Below are positions 25,964-34,626 of a stretch of DNA of 64,000 nucleotides, in pieces. Location of the stretch: contig NZ_AP017312.1 in NCBI RefSeq assembly GCF_002355375.1, positions 3,596,501 to 3,660,500 of the forward strand, given 5' to 3'. How positions within the stretch are numbered: the first letter of the stretch is position 1; every line of letters begins with the position of its first letter. The stretch is from Aneurinibacillus soli (GTDB lineage Bacteria; Bacillota; Bacilli; Aneurinibacillales; Aneurinibacillaceae). Position numbers and translations under genes: made by a program. Below the pieces are notes generated by a model. It was not told the DNA's origin. It worked only from the letters and a program-made list of their open reading frames with translations, and did not search any database.

Positions 25964-26209
25964 TTATCGAGCTTTCTTTTCTGTCGCAAATCTTTTTTTC
26001 TCTGTGCGGTCAATTTGTACAACCTGGCCATCGTGAACGATAATCTCCAGCGAACCGTATTCCAGATCTTTCAGCGCCTCCAGAATTTGTTCTACCTTTC
26101 CTACAGGCTTCTGCCGCTCCTTCTCTTCCACTCTTACATCCCCCTTCTTCCGAATTTCGAGGTTATGAATGCTTCTGGTGTACACATCTGCCTGATGCAA
26201 ATACTTCAT
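25964..26209 (-). CDS. DUF2292 (YezD-like) small protein, first gene after SAM riboswitch
   Basis: 81 residues. The C-terminal half shows the DUF2292 pattern: VEQILEALKDLEYGSLEIIVHDGQVVQIDRTEK. The family is small, often found at the head of sulfate or sulfur-assimilation operons in Bacillota, function unknown. ATG 26209 is chosen because a perfect AGGAGG lies 7 bases upstream; a GTG at 26131 with GGGGG would give a 55-residue form closer to the family length, so the extra N-terminus may be read in error. Downstream are the sulfate transporter remnants; upstream is the S-box. Probably the only surviving product of this operon. Confidence 0.8.
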   Translation of the reverse strand: MKYLHQADVYTRSIHNLEIRKKGDVRVEEKERQKPVGKVEQILEALKDLEYGSLEIIVHDGQVVQIDRTEKKRFATEKKAR

Positions 26210-26230
26210 ACGCACACCTCCTGATAAAAT

Positions 26231-26400
26231 AAAAAGCGACCCCTATTGAGATAAGAGGTCGCCCGCAATAAACAATGTCGGTTCTCCCTCTTATCTATCG
26301 GATTGTGCATCCGCTGGAATTAGCACCTTTTGAATCATCAATGGTTGCCGAGGCTTCGTCGGGCCAGTCCCTCCGCCTCTCTGGATAAGAGTCTTGCTAG
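26231..26400 (-). promoter_or_regulatory. SAM-I (S-box) riboswitch with terminator
   Basis: Aptamer 26288-26391: P1 arms CTCTTATC and GATAAGAG, core AGAGGCGGAGGGACTGGCCC, GAAGCCTCGGCAACC, AAGGTGCTAATTCCAGC, all matching the S-box consensus. The terminator is GCGACC..GGTCGC with five Us (26231-26262). Its 5' half contains CCTCTTATC, which can pair instead with GATAAGAGG of P1 to form the antiterminator. High S-adenosylmethionine should turn the operon off. Confidence 0.95.
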
Positions 26401-26473
26401 ATATACAATTTTTCTTATCTTCATCATAATACCTATTAATCAAAGTAGTCAACTACGTTTTTAATTTTTTTTC

Positions 26474-27112
26474 TTACATGGTTGATCGTTTACGATTTTC
26501 TAACTGTTTAGCAAAACAGAACCGTACAATTTTATCTCGATGCCCTTCCGCAATTTGTGTAAAGCGCAGCGGGACTTTCAGTAAACCGTTATCTTGCGGT
26601 ATGGGTTGACGTACGAGTTCGACTTTAGCTGCAATATCCTGATCCGGGAGATGAATAGTAGTCGGAAACGCAGCTTCTGGAAATACGAGATTCGGCTTAC
26701 ATAACAGCAAAATCCCTCCTCCGCTAATGTCGATGGACATGGCAGAGTGTTTCGTATTTTCAATCGTAAAATCTACGTTTAGCATTACAGGTACACGCAC
26801 GTAGTTTCGGCGCTGGATTTTGCGAATATCCTTCAGCTCGGGCTTTCGAAGCTGTAACAGCGGGATGTTATCTTTCATACGACGTACAATTTCAGAAGAA
26901 AACTCATACTGATTGCCATCCTGATTCATGTAGCTTACATACACAGCCTGCCGGTCTAGAAGCACAGCTGTTCGGCCTGTCTGCTCATCAATCGGATACG
27001 TGATCATAATCATGTCATTGGACAAATCTGCTACTGTTGCTTTGTACTGTTTGGCTTCTTCCTTCTCCTCAAAAGAAATCAGCCGTATGTGCTGGTTGAC
27101 TGATGGAAACAT
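26474..27112 (-). CDS. PilZ-domain c-di-GMP-binding protein (flagellar brake type)
   Basis: 212 residues. An N-terminal YcgR-like beta domain (1-100) is followed by a PilZ domain (about 103-205). The c-di-GMP-binding signature is present: basic RKIQRRNYVRVPV (R-x-x-x-R) and DISGGGILL (D-x-S-x-x-G). In Bacillus the similar YpfA/DgrA slows flagellar rotation when c-di-GMP rises. It would therefore be a possible effector for the signalling protein at 8688. GAGGGG precedes ATG 27112. Single gene; promoter region at 27113-27317 is AT-rich with TATAAT near 27200. Confidence 0.88.
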   Translation of the reverse strand: MFPSVNQHIRLISFEEKEEAKQYKATVADLSNDMIMITYPIDEQTGRTAVLLDRQAVYVSYMNQDGNQYEFSSEIVRRMKDNIPLLQLRKPELKDIRKIQRRNYVRVPVMLNVDFTIENTKHSAMSIDISGGGILLLCKPNLVFPEAAFPTTIHLPDQDIAAKVELVRQPIPQDNGLLKVPLRFTQIAEGHRDKIVRFCFAKQLENRKRSTM

Positions 27113-27317
27113 GATGCTCGCCCCTCTCCCTACCCTATTTTCCTTAAATTCTCTTTTGGATTATATTTAAAAATCGTAAAATGTAATATGATTACTTATT
27201 ATACACCAAATAGACTAATGAAAAAATAAACACAAAATTATAAGTAGTTACTATTACACTGTTTTTATGTGACTTTTGATTCTTTTATGCTTTGGAATCT
27301 GCTATTCCTCCGAAAGA

Positions 27318-27376
27318 CAAAAAACGCTTATCCATACCATTTACCTTCAACGTAAATGAAGTATAGATAAGCGTAC
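27318..27376 (-). terminator. mqnC terminator
   Basis: ACGCTTATC/GATAAGCGT flank a 33-base loop with further pairing (GTATAG..), followed by six Us on the minus strand. Confidence 0.85.
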
Positions 27377-27381
27377 TGTTT

Positions 27382-28503
27382 CTAATTCTGCATCACAAAG
27401 TCAGCTTCCATGCTCTCGCCTTCTTTGAAGACACGCAATGTCTTATAATGCGTATTGCGCTGCGCCGGAATCTTGCCCGCTTCACGGATGAGTTCGAGAA
27501 TATGATTCGTGTTGACTTTGTATGTGCATGCGGCTGCCGACACAACGTTCTCCTCCATCATCGTCGAGCCGAAGTCGTTACAGCCATATGACAGCGATTT
27601 CTTGCCAATTTCCGGTCCCATGGTTACCCAGGATGACTGGAAGTTCGGGATATTATCGACCATCAGGCGGGAGATTGCCACGTTCTTCAGATACTGCTCT
27701 GGCGTCTGTTTCTCCGCCTTCATGTTCGTATTATCCGGTTGGAATGTCCAGGAGATGAATGCGAGGAAGCCTGGTCCTACCTCTTTCATCTCGTCCTGCG
27801 CTTCACGAATGCGCATCATATGCAGGACACGTTCTTCCATCGATTCACCGAAGCCAATAACCATCGTTGCCGTTGTCGACATGCCAACGCGGTTAGCGAT
27901 CTTCATCGTATCAATCCACTGCTGCCACGGTCCTTTAAGACGACTGATTTTTTGACGTGTGCGGTCATCGAGAATTTCAGCGCCCGCACCTGGTAAGGAA
28001 TCTAGTCCAGCGGCATGCAATTCACGCAGCACTTGCTCTACCGGAAGTTTTGACACTTCTGCGATTTTGAGCACTTCCGCTACCGATAGCGAATGCATAT
28101 GAATCGTCGGGAATCGCTTCTTAATGCCACGTAACAGATCGGTATAATAATCAAGCGGCAGATCCGGATTCGTTCCGCCCTGCATCAAAATCTCTGTTCC
28201 CTGCACATCGAGTGTTTCCTGGATTTTCTGGAACACGTCCTCATCCGGTAACACATACGCATCTTTTGAACCTGGCGCACGGTAAAAGGCGCAGAATCGG
28301 CAGTACGTATCACAAACGTTTGTATAGTTAATGTTCCGGCCAATGACAAATGTCGTAATCGGTTCCGGGTGCCACTTGAGCATGATTTGGTTGGCATAAT
28401 GCCCCATTTTCTCAATTTCATCGCTTTCATACAGGCGAAGTCCGTCTTCTAAGCCGAGACGTTCACCGGCAAGCGCACGTTCCAGTATGCGGTCAATTGA
28501 CAC
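27382..28503 (-). CDS. mqnC: Cyclic dehypoxanthinyl futalosine synthase
   Basis: 373-residue radical SAM enzyme of the futalosine pathway to menaquinone; it cyclises dehypoxanthine futalosine. The 4Fe-4S motif is CDTYCRFCAFYR (C-x3-C-x2-C); also GTEILMQGGTNPDLP, LPGAGAEIL and ISWTFQPDNT. GTG 28503 is chosen since GGAGGG lies 8 bases upstream; the extra 10 codons before it have no ribosome binding site. No other mqn genes are in the window. The enzyme implies that this organism does not rely on the classical Men pathway, at least not alone. Confidence 0.94.
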   Translation of the reverse strand: MSIDRILERALAGERLGLEDGLRLYESDEIEKMGHYANQIMLKWHPEPITTFVIGRNINYTNVCDTYCRFCAFYRAPGSKDAYVLPDEDVFQKIQETLDVQGTEILMQGGTNPDLPLDYYTDLLRGIKKRFPTIHMHSLSVAEVLKIAEVSKLPVEQVLRELHAAGLDSLPGAGAEILDDRTRQKISRLKGPWQQWIDTMKIANRVGMSTTATMVIGFGESMEERVLHMMRIREAQDEMKEVGPGFLAFISWTFQPDNTNMKAEKQTPEQYLKNVAISRLMVDNIPNFQSSWVTMGPEIGKKSLSYGCNDFGSTMMEENVVSAAACTYKVNTNHILELIREAGKIPAQRNTHYKTLRVFKEGESMEADFVMQN

Positions 28504-28550
28504 GCTGCATCCCTCCAAACACGGTGTAAACACTTCTTTTATGGTAACAT

Positions 28551-28590
28551 AAAGCCCCCTGCTTGCCTATACATACACGCAGGGGGCTTT
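28551..28590. terminator. Hairpin between the 28598 gene and mqnC
   Basis: AAAGCCCCCTGC and GCAGGGGGCTTT form a perfect 12-bp stem with a 16-base loop. Short A/T runs on both sides; likely terminator of the small gene at 28598. Confidence 0.8.
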
Positions 28591-28597
28591 GGCTTAT

Positions 28598-28819
28598 CTA
28601 TTCAGCGAATCCAATCTCTTCATACACTTCCGGCTGCCAGTGAATGACACAGCGCTCTATAGGAAGATTGATTTCTCGCATCCCATTCGGGCGTCCGTTA
28701 AAATAAATGATCTCAGACAGCACCACCCGGTTGTCCTTAATCTGCACTTCACCTTTCAGATGCTGCACCTTGCCGTCCATCCCATAAAAATGAACTTCTC
28801 CCGTTCCCAGTGTCTTCAT
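28598..28819 (-). CDS. Small hypothetical protein, 73 residues
   Basis: Not recognised. Predicted beta-rich (alternating hydrophobic strands: GEVHFYGMDGKVQHLKGEVQI, VVLSEIIYFNG), no membrane segment. GGGGAGGA lies 5-6 bases before ATG 28819, and a terminator follows the stop, so it is probably a real single gene. It lies downstream of dnaI on the same strand with a 109-base gap. Confidence 0.65.
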   Translation of the reverse strand: MKTLGTGEVHFYGMDGKVQHLKGEVQIKDNRVVLSEIIYFNGRPNGMREINLPIERCVIHWQPEVYEEIGFAE

Positions 28820-28928
28820 TCGTTCCTCCCCTGCCGCTTATGCGGACTTATGACTCATTACTTATCAACCGTACTATAATGACTATTATATCGGATAAAA
28901 TGGGAGTTTTTTCAATACTATTTTTTTA

Positions 28929-29873
28929 TCAGTTTTTCTTTTCTGTTCTGCCCAGACGGCGATTTCGTCCATCAACCCGATACGCATCTGTGTAATACCG
29001 AATGCGCTCCATGATTCGCATCGCTTTTAACTGCTCCACTCCTGCCTTCTGGGAGTAAGCCAGATGTTCTTCCAACTGGTCCGGCGTATAGTTCGAGGTG
29101 TATAACACCGGGAGATTCTCGCTGACACGATACTGAAGAATCGCGCCCAGTATCTCATCGCGCGCCCACGGTGAAAGCGTCTCGGCGCCGATATCATCAA
29201 GGATGAGCACGGGAACCTCTTTGAGCACCTGGATTTTTTCCTGTACCGTATTATCTTGCAGCGCATCTTTGATCTCACGGAAGAAGTCCGGTGTATATAC
29301 CATTAAAGAGGCAATCCCTCGCTCTGCCAGCTTCCGGGCAGCAGCGGCCATCATGTAGCTTTTGCCCACACCGAACGGGCCATAAAAATACAGGCCCTTT
29401 GTTCCTTCTTCACCCGGTTTCACACTTATACAGAAGGAGACAACTGCCCCAAACGCATCAATTCTTTCCTGGTCATGATCCAATTCTGCAAAGGAGGCGC
29501 CAAGTATTTCCCGTGGAATATGATGTGTGCGAATCAACCGGGACCGCTCCTGCTGTTCCTGCTCAACCACATACAATTGGCACGGCGCATGACGCACTTC
29601 AAGGGAACGGCCTGTCCAATCGAGCAGCGCCTGGTGTCCTCGCAGTAAATTCGGACAGGCCGCAAGCCCCGGACAGCTTCGGCAGGAAGCCGTTTCTTCC
29701 ACCGCCTGGCGTACCCGACTCAGTGAACGCACGATGTGAACGGTCTCAATTTCTGGGTGCTGCTTTCTAATCGCCCGCACTTCTTCCGTCTCCATCGCGT
29801 CCTGCACCATATCGTCAAACGATTGTCTACCCTGTGTGGGAAACGCGGACAACAATTTATTCAACTCCCGCAT
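28929..29873 (-). CDS. dnaI: Primosomal protein DnaI (helicase loader)
   Basis: 314-residue AAA+ ATPase that loads the replicative helicase onto DNA with DnaB and DnaD. N-terminal domain (1-130) has the zinc-binding cysteines of SCRSCPGLAACPN; the AAA+ part shows Walker A YGPFGVGKSYM (about residue 170), Walker B VLILDDIGAE, sensor 1 LYTSNYTPD and a C-terminal arginine-rich stretch. Length matches Bacillus DnaI. GGAGGAG precedes ATG 29873. It follows dnaB by 17 bases, so they form one operon. Confidence 0.96.
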   Translation of the reverse strand: MRELNKLLSAFPTQGRQSFDDMVQDAMETEEVRAIRKQHPEIETVHIVRSLSRVRQAVEETASCRSCPGLAACPNLLRGHQALLDWTGRSLEVRHAPCQLYVVEQEQQERSRLIRTHHIPREILGASFAELDHDQERIDAFGAVVSFCISVKPGEEGTKGLYFYGPFGVGKSYMMAAAARKLAERGIASLMVYTPDFFREIKDALQDNTVQEKIQVLKEVPVLILDDIGAETLSPWARDEILGAILQYRVSENLPVLYTSNYTPDQLEEHLAYSQKAGVEQLKAMRIMERIRYYTDAYRVDGRNRRLGRTEKKN

Positions 29874-29890
29874 CTATACTCCTCCTCCCA

Positions 29891-31378
29891 TTAGTCTTTT
29901 GATTGTTCCATTGCCTTTAGCATTTCTGCAATCCGCTGTTTTTTTCGTTCATATTCACCTTTATCGCTCGAAGATTCCACCGTCGCAGGCTGACTCACTT
30001 CTTTCTTCTGACGCTCCAGCTGTTCACGAATATGATCTGGCACGTCATCCTTACGCGTTTGATTGCGTTTGGCTGAAGCAGTCGTTCCCGCTTGTTTGCG
30101 AGTACTACGCGTACTGCGCGCACCGGACGCTTGCTTTCGTTCAAGATGCATCTGACGTGCCTGTTGCTGTGCTTCCTGCACGGTCGTAATACCGCTTCGC
30201 TTCCAGTGCCCGGCGATCTTGTAGATCAACTCTTTCGGCAACTGGCCGTTGTGCGTCATCATTACATACTCCAATAGCACATTCACCACACCCGGCGGCA
30301 GCTGATAGTTCGCAAGTAGCTCCTCGACGATTTTCTGATCAGCCGGAGCAATCTTTGCCCCCTTCTGGTACTTCTCCATCAGTTGGAATGGCGAAAGCGA
30401 GGACAGGCGTAGCGCATGGCTCTCACTCTGGGAAAGCATGGCCTGCGTTGCCTCCTTCTCTGCTTCCTCCACCGATTGGAGTGCTTCTTCATCACGCGAG
30501 ACAATACGAGGTGCACGACCCTGTTCACGGCGAAACCAGTCTTTTATAAGCCGACGCAGCTCGCCTATATCAATCTCATCGTATTCAATCACAGTAGGCT
30601 CCAACAGAAATCTTCCCATGATTTCACTATCTATGTTATAAAGAAACGCGAGGCTCGCCAGTTCGGTTCGTACAGCCGGAGTAAACAATTTTTCTTTCTT
30701 CACCATTTTCGGTAGGACAGCCGCCAAAAATTCATAATCAAGCTCTGTCTTCCGATATTCTCGACCAGCAGGCTCCTGTTCCCAAAATGTATCAAGCGGA
30801 CTCTCTTGCTCGGTTTGGTGCAGGAATTCGGCTGTTTCTGTACCGCTTCCTACGATCAGCTCACTCGGTGATACATGGTGAAATACTTCATCGAACGCTT
30901 TCGTAACGCGCACGCGCGCACGACCTGCGATACGATGTTCATCCGGTGGCGAGAAGCGGCGCCTAAGCTTACGATAATACTCTTTCCCAACACGATTCAA
31001 TAACATAATACCCAGCGTATCATCCTGAAAAAAGGCATGCGGCGCATACGGCGGCTGCAGTTCATATTCCAGCAGACGTTCTTCCTCATCCTCAGCTTTA
31101 TACACCTCCAGAAGCCCGATTGCTTCTAACTGATGACGCGCCTTTATAATCGTAGGAAGCGGTGTTCCCATTGTGACCATCAAACCGTAATGGCTGCTCT
31201 GTACCGACGTAAAATTCGCAGGAGAGCTCTGATGATACAGCGTCTGATACAGCGCAGCCGGAAGAGCCCCGAGTAACGGCTGATACAGGTGAACGACATA
31301 CCCAATCTCCGCTGCACTAATGGGGCGCTTCACCCGTACAACATAGGGATCTGCCGGGACCGTTTCTTTCCACTTCAC
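29891..31378 (-). CDS. dnaB: Replication initiation and membrane attachment protein DnaB
   Basis: 495 residues, the Bacillota-specific primosome protein (not the helicase). Two DnaB/DnaD-type helical domains are visible; the C-terminal DDBH2 motif appears at about 385-400 (LLEYVMMTHNGQLPKELIYKIA). The tail (420-495) is Lys/Arg/Gln-rich. It helps DnaI load the DNA helicase and ties the origin to the membrane. Start GTG 31378 follows GGAGGG by 7 bases. Transcribed with dnaI. Confidence 0.95.
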   Translation of the reverse strand: MKWKETVPADPYVVRVKRPISAAEIGYVVHLYQPLLGALPAALYQTLYHQSSPANFTSVQSSHYGLMVTMGTPLPTIIKARHQLEAIGLLEVYKAEDEEERLLEYELQPPYAPHAFFQDDTLGIMLLNRVGKEYYRKLRRRFSPPDEHRIAGRARVRVTKAFDEVFHHVSPSELIVGSGTETAEFLHQTEQESPLDTFWEQEPAGREYRKTELDYEFLAAVLPKMVKKEKLFTPAVRTELASLAFLYNIDSEIMGRFLLEPTVIEYDEIDIGELRRLIKDWFRREQGRAPRIVSRDEEALQSVEEAEKEATQAMLSQSESHALRLSSLSPFQLMEKYQKGAKIAPADQKIVEELLANYQLPPGVVNVLLEYVMMTHNGQLPKELIYKIAGHWKRSGITTVQEAQQQARQMHLERKQASGARSTRSTRKQAGTTASAKRNQTRKDDVPDHIREQLERQKKEVSQPATVESSSDKGEYERKKQRIAEMLKAMEQSKD

Positions 31379-31408
31379 TGCGTATCCCTCCCTACAACCA
31401 TTCTTTTA

Positions 31409-32812
31409 TTATACTAGCAGTTCAATGCTGTCAAATCGTTCTGGAATCACTGTTTCAAAACCAAGTTCTTCCTCGATTGTCTGGGCAAAAATCTTGCGCA
31501 CATCCGGCTCTCCATGAACAACAATGACCTTTTTTGGTTTTTGTATAAATCCGCCAAGCCAATCGAGCAACCCACCCCGGTCAGCATGAGCCGAAAATCC
31601 TTCGATCATATGAACATGGGCGGCCACCTTATAATCTCGGCCAAAAATACGAACATGTCGTGCTCCGTCTACAATGCGCCGCCCGAGTGTCCCTGGCGCC
31701 TGATAGCCAACAAACACAAGGTGCGACTTCGGGCGCCAAATATGATGACGCAAATGGTGCTTAATGCGACCCGCTTCACACATACCACTTGATGAGATAA
31801 TCATCGCCCCACTCGTTACCATGTTTAGACGTTGTGACTCTTCCTTCGTCTCGACGAATACAAGTCCGGGAAAAGCAAGCGGATCGGTACCGCGCTGAAT
31901 ATATACCTGACTTTCTTCATCAAACACATCCTCATGGTTACGGAACACCCGGGTCGCTTCAACCGCAAGCGGACTGTCGATAAACACTGGGAATGGTTTA
32001 ATTGTACCATGCGCCAGCAGCTCCGTAAGTTCGTAAATAATCTCCTGCGTTCGCCCCACAGCGAAGGATGGAACAATGATCGTACCACCTTCCTCCTGAA
32101 CGCGCTGTACAATACTGCTAAGCCTTTGTCTGCGGTCTATCTTGTGATCATGCAGACGATCTCCATATGTAGATTCAATAAACACATAATCCGCTTCAGC
32201 AATCCATGTCGGATCTTTCACAATTGCCTGCCCCCGACTTCCGAGATCACCGGAAAACACAACTTTACATGTCTTCCCTTCTTCCACTTCAACCCACAGC
32301 TCAATGATCGCCGAACCAAGCACATGCCCGGCATCTTGCAAGCGCACCTGTACCCCTGGTACGATCTCATGCATTTCGTCATAATCAATCCCAAAAAAAC
32401 GCGACAGGCAACGCCGTCCGTCTTCTTCCGTATAGAGTGGCCGGATATGACGAGCGACCCGTGTCCCCTTCTTCTTGCGGCTGCGCCGTTCCGCTTCCAT
32501 CTCCTGAATATGGCCACTATCGGGCAACAAAATGGAGCACAACTCCGCCGTAGAGTGCGTACAAATCACACGCCCGCGAAACCCGTCCCGACACAGCTTG
32601 GGAATCAATCCACTATGGTCGATGTGTGCATGCGTCAGCACGACGGCATCTATTTCACCTGGCTCGAACACAAACGGCTCCCGGTTGCGTTCCTCCATCT
32701 CCCCACTACCCTGAAACATCCCACAATCAACCAATACACGGTATTCACCAACTGCAAGCAAATAGCATGATCCGGTTACGGTACCGGCTGCCCCCAAACA
32801 CTGTATGTTCAT
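31409..32812 (-). CDS. Metallo-beta-lactamase-fold RNA-processing exonuclease
   Basis: 467 residues of the beta-CASP family (CPSF73-like). Motif 1-2 THAHIDHSG (H-x-H-x-D-H), motif 3 ..DAGHVLGSA, motif 4 FSGDLG; beta-CASP motifs A (FIESTYGD), B (EGFSAHAD) and C (VVHGEP) follow. RNases J lack this arrangement, so this is the archaeal/bacterial MBL exonuclease group; its substrate is RNA in characterised members. ATG 32812 gives the family start (NIQCLGAAGTVTGSC); a GTG 36 bases upstream lies inside a hairpin. It lies between nrdR and dnaB, where Bacillus has no such gene. Confidence 0.88.
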   Translation of the reverse strand: MNIQCLGAAGTVTGSCYLLAVGEYRVLVDCGMFQGSGEMEERNREPFVFEPGEIDAVVLTHAHIDHSGLIPKLCRDGFRGRVICTHSTAELCSILLPDSGHIQEMEAERRSRKKKGTRVARHIRPLYTEEDGRRCLSRFFGIDYDEMHEIVPGVQVRLQDAGHVLGSAIIELWVEVEEGKTCKVVFSGDLGSRGQAIVKDPTWIAEADYVFIESTYGDRLHDHKIDRRQRLSSIVQRVQEEGGTIIVPSFAVGRTQEIIYELTELLAHGTIKPFPVFIDSPLAVEATRVFRNHEDVFDEESQVYIQRGTDPLAFPGLVFVETKEESQRLNMVTSGAMIISSSGMCEAGRIKHHLRHHIWRPKSHLVFVGYQAPGTLGRRIVDGARHVRIFGRDYKVAAHVHMIEGFSAHADRGGLLDWLGGFIQKPKKVIVVHGEPDVRKIFAQTIEEELGFETVIPERFDSIELLV

Positions 32813-32857
32813 CCTGTCCCTGTCCTGTTCCAAAGAATGACCCTGCACACGGCAGGG

Positions 32858-33325
32858 TCATTCTTTCTTTTTATTATGTTTAAGCAACTCTTCCAGTTCT
32901 TTCACAAACACATTAATATCTTTGAACTGCCGGTACACAGACGCGAAGCGGACGTACGCCACCTCATCGACTTCATACAACGCATTCATGACCAATTCGC
33001 CCACATCCTTGCTTTGGACTTCTGCCTGGCCACAGTTACGTAGCTCTCGCTCGATTCGATCCACAATTCCTTCGAGCGTATCAAGTGGTACCGGGCGTTT
33101 CTCACAGGCACGAATCATCCCACGCAAAATTTTGTCCCGGCTGAATTCTTCCCGCACTCCGTCTTTTTTGATGACAAGAAGCGGTGTTTCTTCCACGACT
33201 TCAAACGTCGTAAAACGGCGCTGACACTCTTCGCACTCCCTGCGTCTGCGAATTGACTTGCTATCATTTACAGGACGTGAGTCAAGCACCCGCGTACCGT
33301 TATGCATACAGTATGGACATCGCAT
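32858..33325 (-). CDS. nrdR: Transcriptional repressor NrdR
   Basis: 155 residues. N-terminal zinc ribbon [17 protein letters not shown] and an ATP-cone domain (about 47-137). NrdR senses ATP/dATP and represses ribonucleotide reductase genes through NrdR boxes. ATG 33325 is taken since MRCPYC is the universal start; GGGG lies 8 bases upstream. The stop codon is inside a hairpin (32832-32866) whose U-tract is weak. In Bacillus nrdR is next to dnaB; here the exonuclease gene is between. Confidence 0.96.
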   Translation of the reverse strand: MRCPYCMHNGTRVLDSRPVNDSKSIRRRRECEECQRRFTTFEVVEETPLLVIKKDGVREEFSRDKILRGMIRACEKRPVPLDTLEGIVDRIERELRNCGQAEVQSKDVGELVMNALYEVDEVAYVRFASVYRQFKDINVFVKELEELLKHNKKKE

Positions 33326-33402
33326 GTCATCAACCCCAGTATCATGGTACTTTCCCATTAGTTTGTCCCAGAAATTCGCTTACGTCAAGTGTATACCAAA
33401 AG

Positions 33403-33426
33403 AAAAGGGAGCCAAATTGGCTCCCT
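33403..33426 (-). terminator. gapB terminator
   Basis: GGGAGCCA/TGGCTCCC with a 3-base loop followed by TTTTCTTTT on the minus strand. Confidence 0.9.
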
Positions 33427-33442
33427 CGTGGCAACTATATGC

Positions 33443-34477
33443 TTACACAGTTACTTCCTGTTTTTTTTTCGCATTTACAGCTGCGGATACGTGCTTCGCA
33501 AGGTCGAGAACGCGGCAAGAATAACCCCACTCGTTGTCGTACCATGACAGAACTTTCACCTGACGAGTTCCCATTACCATCGTAGACAAGCCATCTACAA
33601 TCGAAGAGTTCTCATCTCCGTTGAAATCAGCCGATACGAGTGGCTCGTCTGTGTAACCAAGAATGCCGTTCATGCTACCTTCACTTGCTTCACGAAGCGC
33701 ACGATTCACATCTTCTGCTGTTACATCTTGCTTCACGTTTACCACAAGATCCACAACTGACACGTTCGGAGTCGGCACACGGAGCGAGAAGCCATTCAGT
33801 TTGCCTTGCAGTTGCGGAAGTACGAGGCCAACTGCACGTGCTGCTCCTGTAGAAGTCGGGATGATTGCCTGTCCGCACGCACGAGCACGGCGCAGATCTT
33901 TATGCGGATTATCGAGATTTTGCTGGTCGTTTGTATATGAGTGAATGGTTGTCATCATACCGGATTCAATGCCAAATGCCTGATCAAGAACTTTGGCTAC
34001 CGGTGCTAAGCAGTTCGTTGTGCACGACGCATTGGATACAATGCTATGCTTCTCATAGTCATATACCTCTTGGTTTACACCCATTACGATTGTCGCTTCC
34101 ACTTCTTTACCTGGAGCTGTAATCACAACTTTTTTCGCACCAGCTTGAATGTGCTTGCCTGCACCTTCCATATCTTTAAACTTGCCTGTCGCTTCGATTA
34201 CGATTTCAACATCAAGCGCTTTCCACGGGAGATTCGCCGGGTCACGGTCCGATACAACCTTTGTCACTTTTCCGTTCACGATGATTGTGTCATCTTTTGT
34301 TTCGACTTTATCGGCAATGTTGCCGTGAATTGTATCATACTTAATCAGGTGAGCAAGCGTCTCAACCGGATAGCTCGCATTAATCGCTACTACTTCAATC
34401 TCCGGATCATGGATGGCTTTACGAAATACCATCCGCCCAATACGTCCAAATCCATTAATGGCAATTTTTGTCGTCAT
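33443..34477 (-). CDS. gapB: Glyceraldehyde-3-phosphate dehydrogenase, gluconeogenic type
   Basis: 344 residues. Rossmann start [15 protein letters not shown], catalytic cysteine in [35 protein letters not shown], and [11 protein letters not shown]. The loop after the second strand reads [16 protein letters not shown], without the Asp that favours NAD and as in Bacillus GapB, which uses NADP+ in gluconeogenesis. Position between coaE and nrdR also matches gapB. Bacillus has speD between gapB and nrdR; it is absent here. GGAAGGGGA precedes ATG 34477. Confidence 0.93.
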   Translation of the reverse strand: MTTKIAINGFGRIGRMVFRKAIHDPEIEVVAINASYPVETLAHLIKYDTIHGNIADKVETKDDTIIVNGKVTKVVSDRDPANLPWKALDVEIVIEATGKFKDMEGAGKHIQAGAKKVVITAPGKEVEATIVMGVNQEVYDYEKHSIVSNASCTTNCLAPVAKVLDQAFGIESGMMTTIHSYTNDQQNLDNPHKDLRRARACGQAIIPTSTGAARAVGLVLPQLQGKLNGFSLRVPTPNVSVVDLVVNVKQDVTAEDVNRALREASEGSMNGILGYTDEPLVSADFNGDENSSIVDGLSTMVMGTRQVKVLSWYDNEWGYSCRVLDLAKHVSAAVNAKKKQEVTV

Positions 34478-34525
34478 TAATTATGTTCCCCTTCCGGATA
34501 TGTTCCACACTATTTACATGTCTTT

Positions 34526-34553
34526 ATTATAATAAGTATGTCACTATTTGCAA
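34526..34553 (-). promoter_or_regulatory. gapB promoter
   Basis: TTGCAA (34548-34553), 16-base spacer, TATAAT (34526-34531). In Bacillus gapB is repressed by CcpN during growth on sugars. AGTGACATAC and AAGACATGTA flank the -10 box and might be part of a CcpN site, which is unproven. Confidence 0.7.
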
Positions 34554-34601
34554 TACGTCCGCACAAATTCTTTAATTTAATAATTTTCTGAAAAATAAAG
34601 A

Positions 34602-34626
34602 GACCTTTCACAGTAAAGTGAAAGGA
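34602..34626 (-). terminator. Terminator after the transglycosylase gene
   Basis: CCTTTCAC/GTGAAAGG with a 6-base loop, then TCTCTTTATTTTTC on the minus strand; it starts right at the stop codon. Confidence 0.85.

Noticed and set aside
32813-32848. GTG 32848 as the start of the beta-CASP exonuclease
   Set aside because: The codon is within the nrdR hairpin and would add 12 residues not typical of the family; ATG 32812 gives the conserved beginning.
32832-32866. Hairpin at the nrdR stop as a full terminator
   Set aside because: The stem is good but the minus-strand U-tract is only CUUUGG; it is probably an mRNA structure, not a strong terminator.
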